Source of the DNA: CAZAKO01 sp964546145
GTDB taxonomy: Bacteria > Fidelibacterota > UBA2242
Length of the DNA: 15,914 nt
Assembly (NCBI GenBank): GCA_964546145.1
Contig: CAZJIU010000053.1
Location: 1-15,914 of the forward strand
Reading direction: 5' to 3'
Every line of letters begins with the position of its first letter. Within the stretch, counting starts at the first letter, position 1. Shown piece after piece: positions 7,779-14,365 of the stretch. Both the position numbers and the translations under genes were made by a program. Below the pieces are notes generated by a model. The model ran no database searches. It worked only from the letters and a program-made list of their open reading frames with translations, and had not been told where the DNA came from.

Positions 7779-8660
7779 TTACCAACCACGCTTCGCCATT
7801 CTTTCCTCTTCAGGCATTTTGGCAACATCCAAGCCAGGCATTGCTTCCCCCAATCCCGTAGATACTTCTGCCAGCTTTTCCGGATTATTGTAATACGTAG
7901 TGGCTAACACAATCGCCCGTGCTCTGGCAGCCGGGTCTTCCGACTTAAATATTCCCGAACCGACAAAAATAGACTCAGCACCAAGCTGCATCATCAAGGA
8001 AGCATCAGCCGGAGTCGCAACTCCGCCGGCAGCAAAATTCGGTACCGGAAGTTTACCGGTTTGAGCAACCTGCCGCACGATCTCAAAGGGTGCACCTAGC
8101 TGTTTTGCCGCAGCCATCAATTCATCGTTTGTCAAGGTAGTTAATCTGCGGATTTCGGATTGGACGCGACGCATGTGCCGAACAGCCTCGACAATATTGC
8201 CACTGCCTGCTTCACCTTTGGTACGGATCATTGCCGCACCTTCACCGATGCGCCGCAAAGCCTCGCCCAAATCCCGGCAGCCACAAACAAAAGGAACCTT
8301 AAAATCGTGTTTCCAGATATGATTTTCCTCATCTGCTGGAGTTAACACTTCACTTTCATCAATAAAATCAATCTTCAATGCCTCAAGGATTTGCGCTTCG
8401 GCAAAGTGACCAATCCGGCATTTTGCCATAACGGGAATGGAAACCGCCTCCTGAATCGCTTTGATTACCTTAGGATTAGACATTCGGGCAATTCCCCCTT
8501 GAGCCCGAATATCAGCTGGAATTCTTTCCAAAGCCATTACGGCTACCGCACCGGCTTTCTCGGCAATCTTTGCCTGCTCCGGAGTGGTTACGTCCATTAT
8601 GACACCACCCTTTAGCATTTCGGCAAGCCCAACTTTTACTTCAAATGAACCCTTATCCAT
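7779..8660 (-). CDS. pdxS: Pyridoxal 5'-phosphate synthase lyase subunit
   Basis: The (beta/alpha)8 subunit (SNZ/YaaD) that builds PLP from ribose 5-phosphate, glyceraldehyde 3-phosphate and ammonia supplied by PdxT. It is independent of DXP. The 293-residue length is standard. Active-site residues are visible: D23 in VIMDVT, the Schiff-base Lys80 in VMAKCRIGH, and Lys148 in IRTKGEAGSGN, where the second imine forms. Phosphate-binding segments FAAGGVATPADA and GAESIFVGSGIFKS follow. ATG at 8660 has GAGGT with a 7-base spacing, one of the best RBSs of the operon, which suits a subunit needed in dodecamers. It lies 40 bp after ispH. Confidence 0.98.
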   Translation of the reverse strand: MDKGSFEVKVGLAEMLKGGVIMDVTTPEQAKIAEKAGAVAVMALERIPADIRAQGGIARMSNPKVIKAIQEAVSIPVMAKCRIGHFAEAQILEALKIDFIDESEVLTPADEENHIWKHDFKVPFVCGCRDLGEALRRIGEGAAMIRTKGEAGSGNIVEAVRHMRRVQSEIRRLTTLTNDELMAAAKQLGAPFEIVRQVAQTGKLPVPNFAAGGVATPADASLMMQLGAESIFVGSGIFKSEDPAARARAIVLATTYYNNPEKLAEVSTGLGEAMPGLDVAKMPEEERMAKRGW

Positions 8661-8700
8661 CTTTGTTACCTCAATTCATTCTACTCGATAATTTACTTAT

Positions 8701-9546
8701 TTATCGGCGAAATTGGTTGATTTTTTTTACCACTGCCATGACAGTATCAGCCGGAGTCGAAGCGCCCGCTGAAACACCGACCGTTGTTGCATCTTTGAAC
8801 CATCTTAAGTCAACGTCCTCGGGTCCCTGGACCTGATAACTGCGCGGATTGATCTGTTTAGCAATCGAAGTCAATCTTTTTGTATTTGCACTGGTAAAAG
8901 AGCCGACGATAATCATCACATCATTTTGTACGGCTAACTCTTTTAGTTGTTTCTGGCGACCGCGGGTTGGCTGACAGATTGTGTTGATGATTCGTAAATC
9001 TTGAACTTTGGTAACTAAAATATTGACGATTTCATTCACATTGTCCATAAACTGGGTTGATTGAATAACAACTCCCGCTTTCCTTAAAGGTCGTAGTTGC
9101 AATGCTTCAGCGGCATTCGATAAGATTACCGGATTATGAATTTGACTGGCAATTCCTTCCACCTCGTCGTGTCCTTTATCACCAATAATAATAACTTTGC
9201 GGTCATCTTCTTCCAGCATTTTGGAGGCTTTATGAATTTCTTTAACCAGTGGACAGGTAGCATCAATAATAACCAGACCTTTCTCGCCCGCCTTTTGCCA
9301 AATAGGAAGCGGTGTGCCGTGAGATCGAAATAAAACCGGCATTCCCAACGGTACCTGATCAATATCGCTAAATACGATTACTCCTGCCTTTTCCAAATCG
9401 GCAATAACGGATTCATTATGCACAATATCGCCCAACATGGCAACTTTATTATGCTCAGCAACTGCCTTCCGCGCCAGGTCTATAGCACGCTTGACACCAA
9501 AACAAAAACCGGCATTCCGAGCAACGGTGATCGTGACTGAACTCAT
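8701..9546 (-). CDS. ispH: 4-hydroxy-3-methylbut-2-enyl diphosphate reductase
   Basis: The last MEP-pathway enzyme. It reduces HMBPP to IPP and DMAPP with a [4Fe-4S] cluster that has an open coordination site. In its 281 residues the three cluster Cys are C15 (NAGFCFGVKRA), C98 (DATCPLV) and C191 (NTICQPTRGRQ). The substrate-binding and proton-relay residues H43, H76, H126 and E128 (GHDEVEG) are present, as is the SAGASTPAD segment. The usual NSSN loop reads FTSAN at 217-221, keeping Ser219 and Asn221 but with Ala for the second Ser. The ATG overlaps the dcd stop (ATGA). The oxygen-sensitive cluster fits an anaerobe, though the enzyme itself is widespread. Confidence 0.97.
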   Translation of the reverse strand: MSSVTITVARNAGFCFGVKRAIDLARKAVAEHNKVAMLGDIVHNESVIADLEKAGVIVFSDIDQVPLGMPVLFRSHGTPLPIWQKAGEKGLVIIDATCPLVKEIHKASKMLEEDDRKVIIIGDKGHDEVEGIASQIHNPVILSNAAEALQLRPLRKAGVVIQSTQFMDNVNEIVNILVTKVQDLRIINTICQPTRGRQKQLKELAVQNDVMIIVGSFTSANTKRLTSIAKQINPRSYQVQGPEDVDLRWFKDATTVGVSAGASTPADTVMAVVKKINQFRR

Positions 9547-10100
9547 TTTATCTTCGCCGAAGTAATTTGTTGTTGAGCCTGATATTTACCCTTTCTATCG
9601 GCATAGGACATCCGACAGACTTCGTCACTTTCGAAGAAGAGCACCTGACACAATCCCTCGTGAGCGTAGATTTTAACCGGAACTGATGCCGAATTTGTTA
9701 GCGAAATAGTTACAAATCCCTCCCACTCCGGCTCCAGTGGTGTAACGTTAACGATTATTCCACAGCGGGCATAAGTAGATTTTCCGGTAACAATTGCAAT
9801 GACATTGCGCGGAATCCGTAAATATTCTAAGCTTCTGAACAGTGCAAAACTGTTCTTCGGAATTAGACAGAAATCGCCTGTTCTGTTTTCAAAATTCTCA
9901 TTACTGACATTTTTGGGATCAAGATTAGCGAGAGTCTTTTCACGAATAATTTTAAATTCATCAGCGACCCGCAAATCATAGCCATACCCGGATAATCCGT
10001 ATGAAATCACTCCCTTACTGATGTGCTCCTTGACAAACGGTTCGATCATCCGATATTGCTTGCACATTTTTTCGATCCAGCGATCTGATTTAATACTCAC
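9543..10100 (-). CDS. dcd: dCTP deaminase homologue with catalytic Glu replaced by Ser
   Basis: A trimeric dUTPase-fold protein of the Dcd family, 185 residues, the usual length. It aligns throughout with classical dCTP deaminases: IKSDRWIEKM at the start, GVISYGLSGYGYDLRVADEF at 30-49, GKSTYARCGIIVNVT at 106-120 (Ser108 and Arg112 correspond to E. coli S111 and R115), EPEWEG at 123-128, and the C-terminal GKYQAQQ lid. The family motif VTLEISN/VTLEFSN reads VTISLTN at 130-136, so the Glu that activates water (E138 in E. coli) is Ser133, encoded TCG. Deamination of dCTP to dUTP is therefore uncertain; a changed specificity, a dUTPase-like role, or an assembly/sequence error are alternatives. 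It overlaps nrnA upstream and ispH downstream by 4 bases each. Confidence 0.88.
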   Translation of the reverse strand: MSIKSDRWIEKMCKQYRMIEPFVKEHISKGVISYGLSGYGYDLRVADEFKIIREKTLANLDPKNVSNENFENRTGDFCLIPKNSFALFRSLEYLRIPRNVIAIVTGKSTYARCGIIVNVTPLEPEWEGFVTISLTNSASVPVKIYAHEGLCQVLFFESDEVCRMSYADRKGKYQAQQQITSAKIK

Positions 10101-11107
10101 GCTTTCAGTCCTGAATTAAGCTTCTCTACTGACCTTCGGACAACAGGTAAAATCCTATTAAGAGCAGCTTCCAGCGAGCCCTTGATTGTAGCTCCAGCAG
10201 CAAAATAGTGACCTCCACCACCAAATTGAATGGCAATTTCATTGACCAATACTTTGCCTTTGGAGCGAAAATTGACCCGAATCGTCTCATCATCAGTTTC
10301 GAGAAACATTACCGAAACCTCAACTCCCTTGATAGATCGAACAAAATCGGTAAAACCACTGATTTCGTCTAGCGTTACTCCCGTGGCTAATCTGTCGGCA
10401 GTTGTAACCGTAAACCAGGCCAGTCTCCCATCGCATTCGTATTGAACCTTTTGTAGAGCAATTCCCAATAGCTTCATCCGTTGAGGAGTGTACCTTTCAT
10501 AAACTTGCTGGAATACATCCATTGGTTTGACACCCAGTTTGATGAGTTCAGCAGCAATTTCCATTACCGTCGAATTGGTGTTCTCAAATCGAAATGAGCC
10601 AGTATCGGTCAATAAACCAACGTAAACAGCTTCAGCAATATTTTGATCAATACTTTGCGGACATATAATTTTGATCAGCTCATAAATCAGGCAGGAAGTT
10701 GCCGGAGATTCTTCATCAACAATCTTATGAGTACAGCATAAATGATTTTCCGGATGATGATCAATACATATCGTCGCAAGATTCAAATGACTCAGCTCGT
10801 CACCCAGTCTTCCCAGCCGGGAAAAGCCCCCAATATCCAGAGTAAAAACCAGGTCAATTGTCCTCAATATTTCACCGTGCTTTTCGGGATTATAGCACAG
10901 TATAATGCCATCTGGATCCAAAAATTTATATTCCTCTGGCGTTGCGGAATCGTTGAGGATTTTCGAATAAATCCCCATTTTTTTAAAACAATAATACAAC
11001 GCCAATTCTGATCCCAGACCATCACCGTCAGGGTTCACATGGGTAGTCAACAAAATACGTTTGCTTTTCTTAATCTCTTCAATTATCGGTTGCCAATTAT
11101 GATCCAT
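10097..11107 (-). CDS. nrnA: DHH/DHHA1 phosphoesterase, NrnA-like oligoribonuclease/pAp phosphatase
   Basis: A 336-residue DHH-superfamily phosphoesterase. The metal-binding motifs are in order: TTHVNPDGDG with H23, D27 and D29; D91 in TLDIGG; the DHH triad at 116-118 (CIDHHPEN); D168 in LLTDTGSF; then the DHHA1 substrate-binding domain with GGGGH at 296-300 and FAAGATIKG. This domain order and length are those of NrnA, which degrades short oligoribonucleotides and dephosphorylates pAp to AMP; cyclic-dinucleotide product turnover is another known role in the family. A TTG at 11113 would add two residues, but AGGA seven bases before the ATG at 11107 decides the start. It is the first gene of the operon and overlaps dcd by 4 bases. 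Confidence 0.9.
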   Translation of the reverse strand: MDHNWQPIIEEIKKSKRILLTTHVNPDGDGLGSELALYYCFKKMGIYSKILNDSATPEEYKFLDPDGIILCYNPEKHGEILRTIDLVFTLDIGGFSRLGRLGDELSHLNLATICIDHHPENHLCCTHKIVDEESPATSCLIYELIKIICPQSIDQNIAEAVYVGLLTDTGSFRFENTNSTVMEIAAELIKLGVKPMDVFQQVYERYTPQRMKLLGIALQKVQYECDGRLAWFTVTTADRLATGVTLDEISGFTDFVRSIKGVEVSVMFLETDDETIRVNFRSKGKVLVNEIAIQFGGGGHYFAAGATIKGSLEAALNRILPVVRRSVEKLNSGLKA

Positions 11108-11132
11108 CTTCAATTCCTAAAAAATAACTTTA

Positions 11133-11160
11133 AATATATTCTTTTATCCAATAATATCAA
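11133..11160 (-). promoter_or_regulatory. Sigma70-type promoter for the nrnA-dcd-ispH-pdxST-dxs operon
   Basis: On the minus strand TTGATA (11155-11160) is a 5/6 match to the -35 consensus. TATATT (11133-11138) is a 5/6 match to the -10. They are 16 bp apart in an AT-rich setting. The predicted transcription start lies about 19 bases before the nrnA ATG, a short leader that contains the AGGA ribosome binding site. No operator or attenuator is seen in such a short leader. Confidence 0.5.
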
Positions 11161-11282
11161 ATTCTTATCAAAGGCTAATTCTTATAGAAAAAACAAAGAT
11201 AATTTTTACTCTTCTATCGAGTAATCATCTTTTGGGAATAATACAAATAAATAAAATGTTATCTGTTGGGCATAGTTAGCTG

Positions 11283-11310
11283 ATTTTATTTGGAATTAAT
11301 GAAATAAAAT
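11283..11310. repeat. AT-only 9-bp inverted repeat upstream of the YegP-LysM gene
   Basis: ATTTTATTT (11283-11291) and AAATAAAAT (11302-11310) are perfect reverse complements around a 10-base centre, GGAATTAATG. It lies in the 253-bp divergent spacer 11108-11360, which is otherwise AT-rich with no ORF. It could be an operator, but AT-only arms in AT-rich DNA arise easily by chance. A weak promoter-like pair follows at 11316-11344. Confidence 0.25.
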
Positions 11311-11315
11311 TTATT

Positions 11316-11344
11316 TTAACGATTAGAACAGATATTAGCATAAA
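11316..11344 (+). promoter_or_regulatory. Weak promoter-like pair before the YegP-LysM gene
   Basis: TTAACG (11316-11321) and CATAAA (11339-11344) are each 4/6 matches to the -35 and -10 consensus, with a 17-bp spacer. They end 16 bases before the ATG at 11361. This would leave a very short leader containing the AAGGGG ribosome binding site. It is the best plus-strand candidate in the spacer but is not strong. Confidence 0.22.
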
Positions 11345-11360
11345 ATCAAGGGGATGAGTT

Positions 11361-12353
11361 ATGGCGATATTTCAACAATACATTGATAAGCGAGGTCGCT
11401 GGCGCTGGAGACTTTGCGAGGAGGAAGGAAAAATACTCGCAACCTCCGGCGTGAGTTTTGAAAACCAGTCAGCCTGTCTTGAAAATATTGAAGCATTCAA
11501 ACAGCTATCAGACACTTCCGAGGTTCGGATTTACACTCTACCTGAGGAATATGACGTTTACATCGAAGGATATGAGCCACCACAAGAGGAATATGAGGTT
11601 GAAAAGGTGGAGGAAACAGTTCCTGCCGAATCCCAGGAAGAGCCTGAGGCCATCTCCGAACAGCCTGACGATATTCCTCAAGTTGAGCGAGAAACATTTC
11701 CCCCCATGCCTCCTAAAGCGAAAAAAACTAATTGGGCGCTAATTACATCTATGGTCGCAATTGGAATAATTGTTATTCTAATTATCCTTTTTTCAGTGCA
11801 AAATAGGTCGAAAGAAAGAGAAAAAGAGTCAAGTGTTGCAGCTGAAATCACTACTCCTCCTGAAGAAAGTGAGGAAATTACTGTACCCGAGTTGATTGAT
11901 ACAGTAAGTGCCGAGCCGGTTCTTGAAGCCAAAATCGAATCACCAGAATTGGTGAAACAAGCCGAGCCCGTTCCTAAGGATGTCTTTCACAAAGTAGCTA
12001 AAGGTGACAATCTTTGGAATCTAGCCGATGAATATTATTCCGATTCTTTTTTATGGCCAAATATCTATAATGGCAACCTTGATAAAATCAAGAATCCGGA
12101 TATCTTGCTCCTCGGTCTTGATTTACTCATCCAGGGACTTCAGGGTACCTACTTAAAACTAAGCATAGAAGATCAGAAAAGACTTGCCGTAGGTTATATG
12201 CGCGCCTATCTGATTTATAAGAAACTTGGTAAACCTGATGCTAGATATTATCTGTGGGTCGCCCAGCTGTATGATTACAATATTTTAAAAGATTATCAGG
12301 GGCAAGTTGACCTAAAAGATTTAAATGCCATCCAATACTACAAAAAACGTTAG
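11361..12353 (+). CDS. YegP/DUF1508-like domain, membrane segment and LysM domain protein
   Basis: A 330-residue protein of unusual build. Residues 1-50 match the YegP/DUF1508 pattern: FQQYIDKRGRWRWRL, a short turn, then ILATSGVSFENQSACLENIEAF. Residues 60-118 are Glu/Pro-rich and acidic. A single membrane segment spans about 125-147 (WALITSMVAIGIIVILIILF), followed by a second Glu/Pro-rich linker. A LysM domain is at about 209-258 (FHKVAKGDNLWNLADEYY ... IKNPDILLLG), and the C-terminal 70 residues have a helical, Tyr-rich pattern (AVGYMRAYLIYKKLGKPDARYYLW). LysM domains usually bind peptidoglycan, so an N-in/C-out topology is likely but not proven; charge on both sides is similar. ATG has AAGGGG upstream. 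An 11-bp gap links it to a second YegP-like gene. Confidence 0.65.
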   Translation: MAIFQQYIDKRGRWRWRLCEEEGKILATSGVSFENQSACLENIEAFKQLSDTSEVRIYTLPEEYDVYIEGYEPPQEEYEVEKVEETVPAESQEEPEAISEQPDDIPQVERETFPPMPPKAKKTNWALITSMVAIGIIVILIILFSVQNRSKEREKESSVAAEITTPPEESEEITVPELIDTVSAEPVLEAKIESPELVKQAEPVPKDVFHKVAKGDNLWNLADEYYSDSFLWPNIYNGNLDKIKNPDILLLGLDLLIQGLQGTYLKLSIEDQKRLAVGYMRAYLIYKKLGKPDARYYLWVAQLYDYNILKDYQGQVDLKDLNAIQYYKKR

Positions 12354-12364
12354 GAGTAGCTAAG

Positions 12365-12550
12365 ATGTCATCATTTCAAATTTATGAAGACCGGAGCAAT
12401 AAATGGCGCTGGCGACTAAGTTCTGATGAACAAAAGATAACCGGTGTTTCCAGAATCAGTTTTCCGACAAAAGAAGAATGTTTACTCGGGGTGAAAGCGG
12501 TTATCAAACAGGCGAAGGAAGCTAACCTCGAACCAGCTGAGCCCGAATAA
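12365..12550 (+). CDS. Small stand-alone YegP/DUF1508-like protein
   Basis: A 61-residue soluble protein with one YegP-like repeat: FQIYEDRSNKWRWRLSSDEQ, then VSRISFPTKEECLLGVKAV. It shares FQxYxDxxxxWRWRL, the Ser-x-Ser-Phe turn and the Cys-Leu pair with residues 4-41 of the preceding protein, so the two probably arose by duplication. The family is small and poorly understood; E. coli YegP has two such repeats. AGGAG with an 8-base spacer precedes the ATG, and the gene begins 11 bp after its neighbour's stop, so they form an operon. The C-terminal tail is short and acidic. It could pair with the N-terminal domain of the LysM protein; this is inference. Confidence 0.7.
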   Translation: MSSFQIYEDRSNKWRWRLSSDEQKITGVSRISFPTKEECLLGVKAVIKQAKEANLEPAEPE

Positions 12551-12635
12551 AAATATTACTGCATCGCTTAGCAAAATAAATCAAGAAATTACTTTCAGCA
12601 GAAATTAAGGATGATTGTTAAGCCAAATTTTTCAA

Positions 12636-13883
12636 TCACCTTTTAGATACACCCTTTCCATGCAATTTGCGATATAAGCTTAAAGCCGCCGGAAAGGGTG
12701 ATAATGCGCGTTCGAAAATACCGAGAGAGTAAGCAATAATCAAACCGTAGTTGGTTATTGGCACATCGACACGTTGGGCATGCATAATCCGTGACAGCAC
12801 CTCGCGTCGGTTGAACATGCAAGATCCACAGTGAATAATCAACTTGTAATTTTCAAGGTCAGCCGGAAAATCATGTCCCCGGCAATAATTAAAATTAATC
12901 ATGCTACCGGTATATTGATTCAACCACCGCGGAATTTTCACCGTTCCAATATCATCCTCGATTGGATGATGCGTACAGGCTTCGGCAATCAAAACTTGGT
13001 CGCCAGTTTTCAAAGAATCTACCACTATCGCCCCACGCACAAATTCTTTCAAATTACCTTTTAACCTGGCAAAAAGAATCGAAAATGATGTCAACCTTAC
13101 ATCATCAGGTGTTTCGGCCGCAACTTTTTGAAATACCTGAGAATCCGTAATAATCATTGCAGGTTTAGTCTTCAATTTGTGTAAAGCACTCTTCAATTCT
13201 CGTTCTCTCACAACCAGGCTGCAGGCACCATTATCAAGAATATCCCTGATGGTCTGAACTTGAGGCAAGATCAATCGCCCTTTGGGCGCTTCTTTATCAA
13301 TTGGTACAACTAAAACCAGCAAATCTCCAGGGCGAATCAGATCTCCGACAATTACCGGATTGTTGATAATATCCGCCGGAGTCTGCTTGACAATTGCTTC
13401 CTGTAAATCCAAGATGCCCTGATTATCAGTAGCAACAGTTTTTACCAAAGGAAGGTTTAATTCTGCTAATTTTTCAACCAACTTGCGGTTTGGTTCAAAA
13501 AGGTCAATTTTATTCATCACGACAATAACAGGAATATCGCGACGCCGGAATTCGGCAATTAATTCCTCTTCAAATTGATTCCAATTATTTGCGGTAATTA
13601 CAAGAATTGCGAGATCAGTCCGATCAAATACTATGCGGGTCTGCTCAATGCGCTTCTTACCCAGTAATCCTTCATCGTCTATTCCAGCTGTATCTATAAA
13701 GAGCACCGGACCAATTGGCAGCAGTTCCATTGGTTTCTCAATTGGATCTGTCGTGGTACCGGCTATTTCAGAAACAATCGCAACCTTCTGCTGGGTTAGG
13801 GCATTCAGCAACGATGATTTCCCGACATTTCGTCGCCCAAATATGCCGATATGTAACCTGAATCCTTTGGGCGTTTTTTGCAT
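12636..13883 (-). CDS. hydF: [FeFe]-hydrogenase H-cluster maturation GTPase HydF
   Basis: The scaffold that receives the 2Fe subcluster built with HydE and HydG and delivers it to apo-[FeFe] hydrogenase. Of 415 residues, 1-170 are an Era/TrmE-like GTPase: P-loop GRRNVGKS 16-23, AGTTTDP 41-47, DTAG 64-67, NKID 124-127. A central dimerisation domain follows. The C-terminal cluster domain has the full CxH...HCxxC set: C303, H305 (EACTHHP), H351, C352 and C355 (IIHCGSCMFNRRE), with 45 residues between the two His, in the known range. The segment MHAQRVDVPITNYGLIIAYSLGIFERAL is also typical. A TTG at 13898 is possible, but AGGA just before the ATG at 13883 favours the shorter form. It is 140 bp after the unknown 98-aa gene and converges with the YegP-like pair. 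Confidence 0.96.
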   Translation of the reverse strand: MQKTPKGFRLHIGIFGRRNVGKSSLLNALTQQKVAIVSEIAGTTTDPIEKPMELLPIGPVLFIDTAGIDDEGLLGKKRIEQTRIVFDRTDLAILVITANNWNQFEEELIAEFRRRDIPVIVVMNKIDLFEPNRKLVEKLAELNLPLVKTVATDNQGILDLQEAIVKQTPADIINNPVIVGDLIRPGDLLVLVVPIDKEAPKGRLILPQVQTIRDILDNGACSLVVRERELKSALHKLKTKPAMIITDSQVFQKVAAETPDDVRLTSFSILFARLKGNLKEFVRGAIVVDSLKTGDQVLIAEACTHHPIEDDIGTVKIPRWLNQYTGSMINFNYCRGHDFPADLENYKLIIHCGSCMFNRREVLSRIMHAQRVDVPITNYGLIIAYSLGIFERALSPFPAALSLYRKLHGKGVSKR

Positions 13884-14023
13884 TTTTTCCTGATTCAAAA
13901 TTCTATTAATAATTCCTAATTAATGGTTAGAAAAGTAAAATTTGACTTAATGTAAATCTTTAAGTACTCTAGATTCTACACATTATGCTTGTTTCCAAAT
14001 GCAATCATTTAATTCTCTGTATG
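13884..14023. other. 140-bp spacer between hydF and the unknown 98-aa gene
   Basis: An AT-rich spacer with no ORF, tRNA or clear terminator. On the minus strand TTTACA followed 17 bases later by TTTCTA is a poor promoter-like pair; nothing stronger was seen. The length, compared with the 45-bp gap upstream, leaves room for a separate hydF promoter. It also contains the unused TTG codon at 13898. Confidence 0.3.
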
Positions 14024-14320
14024 TCAGCGTGTTATAATTTTTATGACAATATTTAAACAGGATTGAAAATCATCATTCAAGCCCAAATTTTTTTCGGTAA
14101 CAATTCCCCAATTATCGGTCAATTTCATTCGGTTATTGCCACAGATTGCCTCGCCACTGCCAATAACGTAAGACCATCGTTTGCCTTTAATTTCACAAAA
14201 ACAAATACCAATATTTAAGAAAGACTCCAGCACTTCTGAAATCATTTCTAACTTTGTTTTTAATGGTAGCTTATCATCATCACATATTTTGCGAAGATGT
14301 CTAATTAAGTCGTGATTCAT
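14024..14320 (-). CDS. Unknown 98-aa protein between hydG and hydF
   Basis: A 98-residue soluble protein I do not recognise. The N-terminal 35 residues are helical and charged (MNHDLIRHLRKICDDDKLPL, then KTKLEMISEVLESFL). The middle looks like a beta-rich segment (ICFCEIKGKRWSYVIGSG), and the end is NIVIKIITR. There are four Cys (13, 39, 41, 60), two of them in ICFCE, with no standard iron-sulphur spacing. It has no signal peptide or membrane segment. It is not like the small TM1266-type protein often found beside hydG. It lies 45 bp after hydG and 140 bp before hydF on the same strand; its RBS is weak (GAG, about 8 bases before ATG). Location suggests a link to hydrogenase maturation or redox control, but no function can be given. 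Confidence 0.5.
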   Translation of the reverse strand: MNHDLIRHLRKICDDDKLPLKTKLEMISEVLESFLNIGICFCEIKGKRWSYVIGSGEAICGNNRMKLTDNWGIVTEKNLGLNDDFQSCLNIVIKIITR

Positions 14321-14365
14321 TACTGCTCATAGGTTCAAAAAGAAAAGTCAAATTTCATCAACAAA

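Noticed and set aside
7749..7785. TTG start for pdxT at 7785
   Set aside because: The added 12 residues have no family counterpart, while the ATG form matches the usual PdxT beginning.
8940..8990. Loss of function in IspH because of the unusual CQPTRGRQ and FTSAN segments
   Set aside because: All three cluster Cys, the catalytic Glu and the substrate His residues are present; the changes look like lineage variation.
11108..11360. tRNA or small RNA gene in the AT-rich divergent spacer
   Set aside because: No cloverleaf, no conserved T-loop sequence and no GC-rich stems; only AT-only repeats and promoter-like boxes.
12551..12635. Bidirectional terminator in the convergent spacer before hydF
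   Set aside because: No stem longer than a few base pairs could be found in this 85-bp stretch.
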